Positions 27,722 through 35,836 of a stretch of DNA of 64,000 nt are shown here, piece after piece. The number at the start of each line of letters is the position of its first letter. Within the stretch, counting starts at the first letter, position 1. The stretch is taken from positions 372,001-436,000 of the forward strand of contig NZ_CP155619.1 in the NCBI RefSeq assembly GCF_039697315.1, given 5' to 3'. The position numbers and the translations under genes were made by a program. The notes beneath the pieces were generated by a model, which searched no databases, was not told the DNA's origin, and worked only from the letters and a program-made list of their open reading frames with translations. The DNA comes from Pseudomonas abietaniphila (GTDB lineage Bacteria; Pseudomonadota; Gammaproteobacteria; Pseudomonadales; Pseudomonadaceae).

Positions 27722-28930
27722 ATGAACGACACCCTTGATACACCACTGGCCTGGGTCAATGGCAGCGACGCCCCGGAACTGACCACCATCGACGTGGGCT
27801 TCATGGCGCTCACCGACGCCGCTTCGCTGATCATCGCCGCGACGCAGGGCTTTGCTCAACCGTATGGTCTGAACATCAACTTGCACCGGCAACCGTCCTG
27901 GGCGAGCCTGCGCGACAAACTGGTCAGTGGCGAACTGCACGCCGCACACAGCCTTTACGGTCTGGTGTATGCCGCACAGCTGGGGATTGGCGGGCCCGCG
28001 AAGGACATGGCGGTTTTGATGGGTCTGAATCAAAACGGCCAAAGCATCAATCTCTCCCGGGCGCTGCAAGAACAAAGCGTGACCACTCCTGAAGCGCTGG
28101 ACCGTCGTACGCACCAAAGCGGAACAAAACTCACCTTTGCGCAGACGTTTCCGACCGGCAATCACGCCATGTGGTTGTATTACTGGCTCGCCAGTCAGGG
28201 GATTCACCCCTTGCAGGACGTCGACAGCGTGGTCGTCCCGCCGCCACAGATGGTCGAACACCTCAAGGCGCAACGCATCGACGGCTTTTGTGTCGGTGAG
28301 CCGTGGGGCGCCAGCGCCGTCAGCCAGAATCTGGGCTTCACCCTGGCGACCACCCAGGCCATCTGGCCGGATCACCCTGAAAAGGTGCTCGGCTGCAGCC
28401 TGGAGTTCGTGCAGCGATACCCCAATACCTCGCGCGCCCTGGTCATGGCCGTGCTGGAGGCCAGCCGATTCATCGAAGAAAGCCCGGAAAATCGACGCAG
28501 TACCGCGCATATGCTCAGCGGCAGCGATTATGTGAACGCCGCCGTCGAGGACATCGAAGGGCGTTTGCTGGGCCAGTACAGCGACGGCCTTGGCAACGAT
28601 TGGCAGGATCACCATGCCGCGAGCTTCCACCGTAACGGCGAGGTGAACATGCCTTACCTTTCCGACGGCATGTGGTTCATGACCCAGTTCCGCCGCTGGG
28701 GCCTGCTGCGCGAGGATCCGGATTACCTCAACGTCGCCCGGCAGGTACAGCAGCTTGCGCTCTATCGCCAGGCAGCCGAGGCACTGAACATCCCCGTGCC
28801 CGCCCAGGCGATGCGCAGCAGCCAGCTCATCGACGGCAAGGTCTGGGACGGCAGCGACCCGGTGGGTTATGCCCATGGTTTCAAACTGCACGCGCTGGCC
28901 GATACCGTGCCTGCCTCCATCGATCACTGA
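27722..28930 (+). CDS. nasS: Nitrate sensor NasS (cytosolic NrtA-like protein)
   Basis: This 402-residue protein belongs to the NrtA/CmpA nitrate-binding family (VGFMALTDAASLIIAATQGF, QPSWASLRDKL, DGFCVGEPWGA). It lacks a signal peptide or lipobox, so it is a cytosolic sensor rather than a transporter subunit. In the NasS-NasT system it holds the antiterminator NasT and releases it on binding nitrate or nitrite. nasT follows 14 bases downstream, which fixes the assignment. I start at MNDTLDTPLA (ATG 27722, AGGCGG upstream). Confidence 0.93.
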   Translation: MNDTLDTPLAWVNGSDAPELTTIDVGFMALTDAASLIIAATQGFAQPYGLNINLHRQPSWASLRDKLVSGELHAAHSLYGLVYAAQLGIGGPAKDMAVLMGLNQNGQSINLSRALQEQSVTTPEALDRRTHQSGTKLTFAQTFPTGNHAMWLYYWLASQGIHPLQDVDSVVVPPPQMVEHLKAQRIDGFCVGEPWGASAVSQNLGFTLATTQAIWPDHPEKVLGCSLEFVQRYPNTSRALVMAVLEASRFIEESPENRRSTAHMLSGSDYVNAAVEDIEGRLLGQYSDGLGNDWQDHHAASFHRNGEVNMPYLSDGMWFMTQFRRWGLLREDPDYLNVARQVQQLALYRQAAEALNIPVPAQAMRSSQLIDGKVWDGSDPVGYAHGFKLHALADTVPASIDH

Positions 28931-28944
28931 AGGGAGACGCAATC

Positions 28945-29520
28945 ATGCTGCGAATCCTGTTGATCAACGACACCCCCAAGAAAGTCGGACGCTTGAAGGC
29001 CGCGCTCAGCGAGGCCGGCTTCGAGGTGATCGACGAGTCCGGGCTGATCATCGATCTGCCGGAGCGCGTGCAGGCGGTGCGTCCGGACGTGATTCTGATC
29101 GACACCGAGTCGCCGGGACGGGACGTACTGGAGCAAGTCGTGCTGATTACCCGCGACCTGCCCCGCCCGATCGTGATGTTCACCGATGAGCACGACCCCG
29201 GCGTCATGCGCCAGGCCATCAAGTCCGGGGTCAGCGCCTACATTGTCGAAGGCATTCACGCACAGCGCCTGCAGCCCATTCTCGACGTGGCCATGGCACG
29301 CTTCGAGAGCGATCAGGACCTGCGCGCGCAGCTTCAGGCGCGTGACCAGCAGTTGGCCGAGCGCAAGCGCATCGAAACCGCCAAAGGCCTGCTGATGAAG
29401 ATGAAGAGTTGCACCGAGGACGAGGCCTACACGCTCATGCGCCGTCAGGCCATGAGCCGGCAGCAGAAGCTGGTGCAAGTGGCGGAGCAGATTATCGCCA
29501 TGAGTGAGCTGCTGGGTTAA
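28945..29520 (+). CDS. nasT: ANTAR antiterminator NasT
   Basis: This 191-residue protein has a receiver-like N-terminal domain (about 1-120; VILIDTESPGRD at the usual phosphoacceptor strand) and a C-terminal ANTAR RNA-binding domain (about 130-190; ERKRIETAKGLLMKMKSCTEDEAYTLMRRQAM). It binds a two-hairpin leader RNA and prevents termination. The leader of nasA, immediately downstream, holds a strong terminator that is the obvious target. AGGGAGA precedes the ATG. Confidence 0.95.
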   Translation: MLRILLINDTPKKVGRLKAALSEAGFEVIDESGLIIDLPERVQAVRPDVILIDTESPGRDVLEQVVLITRDLPRPIVMFTDEHDPGVMRQAIKSGVSAYIVEGIHAQRLQPILDVAMARFESDQDLRAQLQARDQQLAERKRIETAKGLLMKMKSCTEDEAYTLMRRQAMSRQQKLVQVAEQIIAMSELLG

Positions 29521-29589
29521 CGGATGGCCCACGTTTTGCTACGTAGTTTGCACAGGTAGCCAACGGCGGTTGCCCCACTTTCGACAAAG

Positions 29590-29637
29590 ACGTCGCACAC
29601 CCTTTCGCACAGCGCGAACAGGGTTGCGACGTTTTTT
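29590..29637 (+). terminator. Leader terminator upstream of nasA, probable NasT antitermination target
   Basis: A long hairpin (ACGTCGCA pairs with TGCGACGT; inside it CCCT with AGGG, then TTCGC with GCGAA around ACAGC) is followed by TTTTTT. It lies about 125 bases before the nasA ATG, which is the arrangement of an attenuator. A weak upstream hairpin (CAAC/GTTG, 29561-29572) may be part of the antiterminator, but I could not assign the ANTAR hexaloops with confidence. Confidence 0.8.
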
Positions 29638-29761
29638 CGTTTTGGCCCCCAGAAAACGGGCCGGGTGGAGCGCCGGGTTGGTGCTTCACCTGCAAGACCT
29701 GACCCGTGACGGTGCGAGCGACAGCCGCTCCAGCAACGATTTCCTGCAGATGAGGTGTTAG

Positions 29762-30973
29762 ATGAATACAAGCTTCTGGAAAGCCGGCCATAAACCCACG
29801 CTGTTCGCAGCCTTCCTCTACTTCGACTTGAGCTTCATGGTCTGGTACCTGCTCGGCCCGCTGGCCGTGCAGATCGCCACAGACCTTCACCTCACCACGC
29901 AACAACGCGGCCTGATGGTCGCCACCCCGATCCTGGCGGGCGCATTCCTGCGGTTTTTGATGGGCATGCTCGCCGATCAGCTGTCACCCAAGACGGCCGG
30001 CATCATCGGCCAGATCATCGTCATCGCTGCTCTGCTTTGCGCCTGGCAACTGGGCATTCACAGCTATGAGCAAGCGTTGTTGCTGGGCGTGTTCCTGGGC
30101 ATGGCCGGTGCCTCGTTTGCCGTGGCCCTGCCGCTGGCGTCGCAATGGTACCCGCCGCAGCACCAGGGCAAGGCGATGGGTATCGCAGGTGCAGGTAACT
30201 CCGGCACGGTGTTCGCCGCCCTGATCGCACCGGTCTTGGCTGCCAGCTTTGGCTGGAGCAATGTGTTCGGCTTCGCGGTCGTACCCCTGGTCCTGACCCT
30301 GATTGCCTTCTCGCTGATGGCGCGCAATGCGCCGGAGCGCCCGAAAGCCAAGTCGATGGGCGACTACTTCAAAGCCTTGGGCGACCGCGACAGCTGGTGG
30401 TTCATGTTCTTCTACAGCGTTACGTTCGGAGGCTTCATCGGTCTGGCCAGTGCCCTCCCCGGCTACTTCAACGATCAGTATGGCCTGAGCCCGGTGACGG
30501 CGGGCTACTACACCGCAGCCTGCGTGTTCGGCGGCAGCCTGATGCGCCCTCTTGGTGGCGCGCTGGCAGACCGCTTCGGCGGCATTCGCACCTTGTCCGG
30601 CATGTACGCGGTTGCCGCGATCTGCATCGCTGCTGTCGGTTTCAACCTGCCGAGCTCATGGGCCGCGCTGGCGCTGTTCGTCGCCGCCATGCTGGGCCTG
30701 GGCGCAGGTAACGGCGCGGTGTTCCAACTGGTGCCACAACGCTTTCGTAAAGAAATTGGCGTGATGACCGGCCTGATCGGCATGGCGGGCGGCATCGGCG
30801 GATTTCTCCTCGCCGCCGGTTTGGGTGCGATCAAGCAAAATACCGGCGACTATCAGCTGGGTCTGTGGCTGTTCGCTCTGCTCGGTGTGCTGGCATGGTT
30901 CGGCCTGATGAACGTCAAGCGCCGCTGGAGAACCACTTGGGGTTCCGCCGCCGTCACCGCTGCTCGCGTCTGA
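29762..30973 (+). CDS. nasA: Nitrate/nitrite MFS transporter
   Basis: This 403-residue, roughly 12-helix transporter of the nitrate/nitrite porter family imports nitrate for assimilation. Family features include the N-terminal WYLLGPLAVQIA, the motif GMLADQLSPKTAGI after helix 2, and glycine-rich helix segments GIAGAGNSGTVFAALIAP and GLGAGNGAVFQLVPQRF that match the nitrate signature. A GAGGTG site precedes the ATG. It follows the nasT gene and its attenuator leader, and the phosphatase-kinase gene follows 18 bases later. Confidence 0.93.
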   Translation: MNTSFWKAGHKPTLFAAFLYFDLSFMVWYLLGPLAVQIATDLHLTTQQRGLMVATPILAGAFLRFLMGMLADQLSPKTAGIIGQIIVIAALLCAWQLGIHSYEQALLLGVFLGMAGASFAVALPLASQWYPPQHQGKAMGIAGAGNSGTVFAALIAPVLAASFGWSNVFGFAVVPLVLTLIAFSLMARNAPERPKAKSMGDYFKALGDRDSWWFMFFYSVTFGGFIGLASALPGYFNDQYGLSPVTAGYYTAACVFGGSLMRPLGGALADRFGGIRTLSGMYAVAAICIAAVGFNLPSSWAALALFVAAMLGLGAGNGAVFQLVPQRFRKEIGVMTGLIGMAGGIGGFLLAAGLGAIKQNTGDYQLGLWLFALLGVLAWFGLMNVKRRWRTTWGSAAVTAARV

Positions 30974-30991
30974 GCCTGACGGAGGTTGGCG

Positions 30992-32686
30992 ATGAATCAA
31001 CCGTTGACGTTGACCCCGGCCAAGGCAGTCGGCTTGCAGGTGCGCTTTGCCGAGTACAGCGCCAGCGGACCACGGGCTGAGAACCAGGACGCCACGCGCC
31101 TGGTCACCCCCGCGCCAGCGCTCGCCGCCAGCAAGGGATACCTGTTCGGGCTGGCGGACGGTGTCAGTCACTGTGCCGATGGCGGCCTGGCGTCCCGCTC
31201 GACCCTTCAGGCCCTGGCAATGGATTACTACGCCACGCCGGAAACCTGGGGCATCGCCCAGGCACTGGACCGCCTGCTGCTCGCACAGAATCGCTGGTTG
31301 CTGGCGAACGGTCTTTTGACCACGCTCAGCGCACTGGTCCTGCGCGGCCGTCGCTTTACCCTCGCCCATGTCGGTGACTCCCGGGTTTATCGCTGGCATG
31401 AAGGGGTGTTGCAGCGCATCAGCGAGGATCACGTCTGGGAGCAACCGGACATGCAGCACGTGCTCAAACGCGCGCTGGGCCTGGATCAATACGTGGTCAT
31501 GGATTATCTGGACGGTGAACTGCGTCAGGGCGAACGTCTGCTGCTGATCAGCGACGGCGTCTGGTCGACGCTGAACGATGGGCGTATTCGTACGATTCTC
31601 AGCGAACAGCATGATCTGGACGCCGCCGTGCGGACGTTGGTCGACGCCGCGCACTTGTCTGGAAGCCAGGACAACGCCAGCGCCGTGCTGATCCAGATCG
31701 ATCAGTTGGGCACCGATACGCTGGCCGATACGCTGATTCAGTTACAGCAGTGGCCGTTGCCGCCGTCACTCAAGCCTGGCCAGTCCTTCGAGGGCTGGCA
31801 GATCGAGCAGCGGCTGGGTGACTCACGGCAATCCTTGCTGTATCGGGTTCTCGACGCCGAGCGACAACCCTGGTTACTCAAAACCCTCCCCGACGCGCGT
31901 GACGATGAGCCCGGGGCCGGCCAGGCATTGCTGCTGGAAGAGTGGTTTCTGCGCCGGGTTGCCGGACGCTTTTTCCCACAAGTGCATCTCCTGCCTGATC
32001 GCCAGCATCTGTACTACGTCATGCGTGAGTACCCGGGCCAGACCTTGGCGCACACCTTCCGGCAACAGGGACCTATGGAGCTGGCGCGATGGTCAACCCT
32101 CGCGCGGGACCTGATAGGGGCTGTTGGCTTACTGCACCGACGCAATATCGTTCATCGCGACATCAAGCCGGAAAACGTGCTGATCGATGCCAACGGCGAG
32201 CTGCGCGTGCTGGATTTCGGCCTCGCCTTCTGCCCCGGTCTGTCTGCTGACGTCCAGGGCGATGTTCCTGGCACGCCGAGCTTTATCGCCCCCGAAGCGT
32301 TTGAAGGGGCCGAACCCGCGCCAGCACTCGACCTGTATGCCGCGAGCGTCACGCTGTATTTCCTGCTGACCGGGCACTATCCGTACGGAGAAATCGAGGC
32401 CTTTCAACACCGACGCTTCGGCAGCCCCATCCCCGTCAGCCGCTACCGCCCGGACGTACCCGAATGGATCGAGCATCATCTGGATCAGGCACTGCAAGCC
32501 GATCCGGCGAAACGCTTCGAAACGGCCGAACAATGGCTGCTGCAGCTCCAGCACGGCGAACTTGCGACCTTGAACACCCGGCCCAAACCTTTACTGGAAC
32601 GCGAACCGCTCAAGGTCTGGCAAACCGTGGCACTGCTGTCGCTGGTGTTGAACCTGTTGTTGTGGATAGCGCTAATCAAACACTGA
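30992..32686 (+). CDS. Membrane-anchored PP2C phosphatase - Ser/Thr kinase fusion
   Basis: This 564-residue protein joins opposing enzymes. Residues about 15-245 are a PP2C phosphatase with metal-site motifs ENQDA, LADGVS, HVGDSR, LISDGVW and SQDNAS all intact. Residues about 265-540 are a eukaryote-like kinase with LLKTL (Lys), HRDIKPEN, DFG and APE; its glycine loop (LGDSRQSLLYR) is degenerate. A single C-terminal membrane helix (SLVLNLLLWIALI) anchors it. The position after nasA is conserved in pseudomonads, where it usually precedes nirB; a role in nitrate assimilation is likely but its substrate is unknown. GGAGG lies six bases before the ATG. Confidence 0.93.
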   Translation: MNQPLTLTPAKAVGLQVRFAEYSASGPRAENQDATRLVTPAPALAASKGYLFGLADGVSHCADGGLASRSTLQALAMDYYATPETWGIAQALDRLLLAQNRWLLANGLLTTLSALVLRGRRFTLAHVGDSRVYRWHEGVLQRISEDHVWEQPDMQHVLKRALGLDQYVVMDYLDGELRQGERLLLISDGVWSTLNDGRIRTILSEQHDLDAAVRTLVDAAHLSGSQDNASAVLIQIDQLGTDTLADTLIQLQQWPLPPSLKPGQSFEGWQIEQRLGDSRQSLLYRVLDAERQPWLLKTLPDARDDEPGAGQALLLEEWFLRRVAGRFFPQVHLLPDRQHLYYVMREYPGQTLAHTFRQQGPMELARWSTLARDLIGAVGLLHRRNIVHRDIKPENVLIDANGELRVLDFGLAFCPGLSADVQGDVPGTPSFIAPEAFEGAEPAPALDLYAASVTLYFLLTGHYPYGEIEAFQHRRFGSPIPVSRYRPDVPEWIEHHLDQALQADPAKRFETAEQWLLQLQHGELATLNTRPKPLLEREPLKVWQTVALLSLVLNLLLWIALIKH

Positions 32687-32795
32687 CGCTGCCAACAGCG
32701 GGCATGAAGCAATTCCGCTTATCGCGCCATCCGCGAATACTTCTAAAGAAGAACGCATCGCAAAGCAGTTTCTTTTTCTCACCCGCCAGAAAAAG

Positions 32796-32821
32796 AAAAA
32801 CCCGGCCGAGGCCGGGTTTTT
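32796..32821. terminator. Bidirectional terminator between kinase gene and oprF
   Basis: AAAAACCCGGCC GAGGCCGGGTTTTT is a strong GC stem with A- and T-runs on both sides, placed between convergent genes. Confidence 0.9.
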
Positions 32822-32838
32822 CGTGAAGCGGGGGCTAA

Positions 32839-33873
32839 TTACTTAGCTTGAGCTTCTACTTTCGCTTCTACGCGACGGTTTACAGCGCGGCCAGCTTCAG
32901 TTGCGTTGTCAGCAACTGGACGGGTTTCGCCGTAGCCAACCGAGTTCACGCGGTTAGCGCCAACACCGTACTGGTTAACCAGAACTTGTTTAACGGCGTT
33001 TGCACGACGCTCGGACAGTTTCTGGTTGTAAGCGTCAGGACCGACGGAGTCAGTGTGACCTTCAACAGTGGTGGTGGTTTGTGGGTACTGCTTCATGAAG
33101 TCAGCCAGGTTCTTGATGTCGCCGTAGCTGTTTGGCTTGACGACCGACTTGTTGAAGTCGAATTTCACGTCCAGCTCAACACGTACGACTTCAGCAACAG
33201 CCGGGCAACCGTTGGCATCAACAGTCACGTTAGCCGGGGTGTCCGGGCACTTGTCGACGTTATCGCAAACGCCGTCGTTGTCGCTGTCGGAGCACACTTC
33301 AGCAACTGGAGCAGGTGCGGCTTCAACTTTCTTGGAGCCACCACCGAAGTTCACACCGATACCGACGCTAGGCGCCCACTCGGTGTCGCCCTGGTCGATG
33401 TTGTACTGAGCTTCAACGCCAGCACGGGCGTAGAAGTTGTCGGTGAAGTAAAGCTTGGCACCGCCGCCGATGTTGGCGAAGGTGGAGCGGTTACGACCGC
33501 CGCTGCCGTTCTGACCGATGCTCTGATCGGAGAAACCAGCCGAGACGTACGGACGCAGCATGTCGCCCGGGTTGTTGAAGTGGTACAGAGCGTCCAGAGC
33601 GGTGTTCGCGCCCTTGATGTTCTTACCATCATCGCTACGGACGTTGTGAACTTCGTCGTAGCCCAGACGCAATTCAACGTCATCAGTCAGGAAGTAGCCA
33701 ACCGAACCGCCGAACAGGTTGCCGTCGTTTTTGAAATTACGAGCGCTGTCGAACTGTTCTTTCTTGGCAAAGCCTTCGATTTCGACTGCGCCTTGGCCTT
33801 GTGCCAGAGCGCCGAACGAAGTTGCGGCAACAATAGTACCAATGGCCAAGCCCAAGGTGTTTTTCAGTTTCAT
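32839..33873 (-). CDS. oprF: Major outer membrane porin OprF
   Basis: This 344-residue OmpA-family protein links the outer membrane to peptidoglycan. It has a signal peptide (1-24, ending ALA) and an eight-strand barrel up to about residue 185. A Pro/Ala hinge and an Asp-rich four-Cys segment (CSDSDNDGVCDNVDKCPD) follow. The C-terminal OmpA-like domain binds peptidoglycan through TVEGHTDSVG and KLSERRANAV. sigX lies 107 bases upstream on the same strand; oprF is a known SigX target in this genus. A GTCCCCC/GGGGGAC hairpin lies in the leader. Confidence 0.97.
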   Translation of the reverse strand: MKLKNTLGLAIGTIVAATSFGALAQGQGAVEIEGFAKKEQFDSARNFKNDGNLFGGSVGYFLTDDVELRLGYDEVHNVRSDDGKNIKGANTALDALYHFNNPGDMLRPYVSAGFSDQSIGQNGSGGRNRSTFANIGGGAKLYFTDNFYARAGVEAQYNIDQGDTEWAPSVGIGVNFGGGSKKVEAAPAPVAEVCSDSDNDGVCDNVDKCPDTPANVTVDANGCPAVAEVVRVELDVKFDFNKSVVKPNSYGDIKNLADFMKQYPQTTTTVEGHTDSVGPDAYNQKLSERRANAVKQVLVNQYGVGANRVNSVGYGETRPVADNATEAGRAVNRRVEAKVEAQAK

Positions 33874-33905
33874 CCGTTAAATCCCCATCTGGTGATTGTA
33901 AAGCG

Positions 33906-33924
33906 GTCCCCCTAACCGGGGGAC
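33906..33924 (-). promoter_or_regulatory. GC hairpin in the sigX-oprF intergenic leader
   Basis: GTCCCCC and GGGGGAC pair around a five-base loop about 33 bases before the oprF ATG. It could stabilise the oprF mRNA or weaken read-through from sigX; there is no adjacent T-run on the oprF strand. Confidence 0.6.
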
Positions 33925-33980
33925 AACTCGTCGGCAAGTCTATCAGAACTTGCCTGCCCGTTAGAGATATTTGCTCCGAG

Positions 33981-34571
33981 TTAAGTTTCGGTAACGCCTG
34001 CAAATTTCTCACGTAATTTATCGAGTGCCCTTTTGTACCGCATTTTCGTGGCACTCAGGCCCATGTGCATTATGTCTGCGATCTCCTGAAATTCCAGTTC
34101 TGCGACAAATCGAAGCACCAGAATCTCCCTGTCAATCGGGTTCACATGCACGAGCCAGCGATCGAGGCCGCCCTTCTCTTCCGGTTTCGGCGTCTTGTCT
34201 TCAGACGCTTCCTCGAGGGGGTCCAGACTCAAAGCGTCCATCAACCGACGCTTTCGTCGCTCCTTCCTGTACTGCGTGATGCATTCGTTGTAGGTGATGC
34301 TGTAGAGCCAGGTTTTGAACTTCGATTTCCCTTCGAAATTCTTCAACCCATACAACACCTTAAGCATCACTTCCTGACAGACATCGTCCGCATCGCGATC
34401 GTTCCCTAAATAGCGCGCGCAGACGTTAAAAAGTGTCCGCTGGTAACGTCGCATCAGCTCTTCGTAGGCCCGAGTCACGTGAAACAACTCGGCGTGCGAG
34501 CGCGCAACCAACTCCTCATCAGAGAGCTCGCGGGGGTCGTAACGCAGTGAGAGCGATTGGGGTTTATTCAA
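33981..34571 (-). CDS. sigX: ECF sigma factor SigX
   Basis: This 196-residue extracytoplasmic-function sigma factor controls oprF and envelope lipid genes in Pseudomonas. Region 2 covers about 30-105 (LGNDRDADDVCQEVMLKVLYGLKNF, FKTWLYSITYNECI). Region 4 covers about 140-190 (EFQEIADIMHMGLSATKMRYKRALDKL). No anti-sigma gene is adjacent. The start giving the conserved N-terminus (NKPQSLSLRYDPRELSDEE) is a TTG with a poor ribosome site; the next ATG would delete part of region 2. It lies downstream of cmpX in the conserved envelope cluster. Confidence 0.95.
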   Translation of the reverse strand: MNKPQSLSLRYDPRELSDEELVARSHAELFHVTRAYEELMRRYQRTLFNVCARYLGNDRDADDVCQEVMLKVLYGLKNFEGKSKFKTWLYSITYNECITQYRKERRKRRLMDALSLDPLEEASEDKTPKPEEKGGLDRWLVHVNPIDREILVLRFVAELEFQEIADIMHMGLSATKMRYKRALDKLREKFAGVTET

Positions 34572-34660
34572 AACAGGTCGTGCCGACAGTCAGATAAATG
34601 TCCGCCTGGTCCCGGGACCTCCGGGATTTTGCGGCGGCATACATTAGCAGATTTGCCGGT

Positions 34661-35485
34661 TCAGCGGCTGCTCACTCGCTGCTCGAGAAGGATTCGGTTC
34701 GACAACGACACCAGTTCCCCTTCATCGGTCAGCAACGTGGTCTTCACCGTGCCAATCTCTTCGATCTGTCCTTCGACCTCTCCAATACGCACTTGTTGCC
34801 CTACCTGATACAACTCCCGCACATAAATTCCTGCCAGGATCTGGCTCGCGATTTCGCGGCTGCCCAGCCCCATGGCCAGCGCAACTGCCAGACCAACGGT
34901 AATCAATCCGATAACGATGACGTGGTTCAGCAGGTCGGTTTTGACCTCCAACTGGCTGATCGCCACCGAAATACTGATGATGATCACCAGCCACTGAGCG
35001 ACACGCCCCAGGCCCGCCGCGTAATCCAGTCCGACGCCTTCTGCCGCGCCGCGAACGATACCGTTGACCAGCTGCGCCAACAATACGCCTACCAACAGTA
35101 CCAGTGCCGCGCCAAACACCTTCGGCAGGTACAGCGCGAGCATGTCCAGGGTGGCCGATACACGCTCAAGGCCCAGGGACTCTGCCGCCGACACCAGGAA
35201 AATCAACAGCACGAACCAGTAGACGATCTTGCCGATCAGCGTCGAAATCGGAACCTGAATCCCTGCGCGACTGATCAGTTTCGTCAGGCCGGTGCCGCCC
35301 ATCAAGCGATCCAGACCCAGTTTTGCCAACAGCTTGGATAACAGGGTGTCGAGCAGCTTGGCCACCACGAAACCCAACAGAACAACCACCAGAGCGCCGA
35401 ACAGATTCGGGATGAAGTTCGCAACTTTGGTCCACAACGCAGTCATTGCGGTGACCAGGCTCTGTGTCCAGAGATCCAATTCCAT
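34661..35485 (-). CDS. cmpX: Small mechanosensitive-channel-family protein CmpX
   Basis: This 274-residue MscS-family membrane protein has about five hydrophobic segments and a C-terminal beta domain (LYQVGQQVRIGEVEGQIEEIGTVKTTLL). A Gly/Ala-rich pore-lining helix is seen in VGLAVALAMGLGSREIA. Orthologues flank sigX, and loss of cmpX is known to affect SigX activity and cyclic-di-GMP in P. aeruginosa. I choose ATG 35485 (MELDLWTQSL), two bases after the crfX stop; a TTG two codons earlier is the alternative. Confidence 0.92.
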   Translation of the reverse strand: MELDLWTQSLVTAMTALWTKVANFIPNLFGALVVVLLGFVVAKLLDTLLSKLLAKLGLDRLMGGTGLTKLISRAGIQVPISTLIGKIVYWFVLLIFLVSAAESLGLERVSATLDMLALYLPKVFGAALVLLVGVLLAQLVNGIVRGAAEGVGLDYAAGLGRVAQWLVIIISISVAISQLEVKTDLLNHVIVIGLITVGLAVALAMGLGSREIASQILAGIYVRELYQVGQQVRIGEVEGQIEEIGTVKTTLLTDEGELVSLSNRILLEQRVSSR

Positions 35486-35487
35486 AT

Positions 35488-35751
35488 TCAATCAGCCTTG
35501 TCTTTGGCAGCGGTAAACGCAGTGCCGGCAATCGTCGCCTTGCGACGGGAAACAGGTGAAACGTGAGCCGAGCCGTTGTTCACGGCCATCATCAATGCTT
35601 GTGTGCAGCGGCCGAACAGGCTGAACAGATCGCCTGCACCGACCTGGCGGTTGGCCGTCTTCAGCACGCGCCCCAGTGCCGCATCATCATCCCGGCTGGA
35701 GGACGAGGAGTTAAGCATGTCTCGCAGTGATTCTTCAAACGGGTCGTGCAT
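35488..35751 (-). CDS. crfX: CrfX (CfrX) small conserved protein
   Basis: This 87-residue protein lies in the conserved cmaX-crfX-cmpX-sigX-oprF order. No catalytic motif is visible; it has a Ser run (SSSSSR) and no membrane segment. A GAGGTG site five bases before ATG 35751 favours MHDPFEESL over a start seven codons upstream. It ends two bases before cmpX, so the two are co-transcribed. Its function is unknown in the literature as I recall it; the assignment rests on position and sequence likeness. Confidence 0.85.
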   Translation of the reverse strand: MHDPFEESLRDMLNSSSSSRDDDAALGRVLKTANRQVGAGDLFSLFGRCTQALMMAVNNGSAHVSPVSRRKATIAGTAFTAAKDKAD

Positions 35752-35836
35752 AGGCACCTCACGTGATGTCACTGAAAGACGCAGCCAATTTTGCCTGAGT
35801 CACACATCACACGGTAAACGACGTCGTTTTTTTCCA

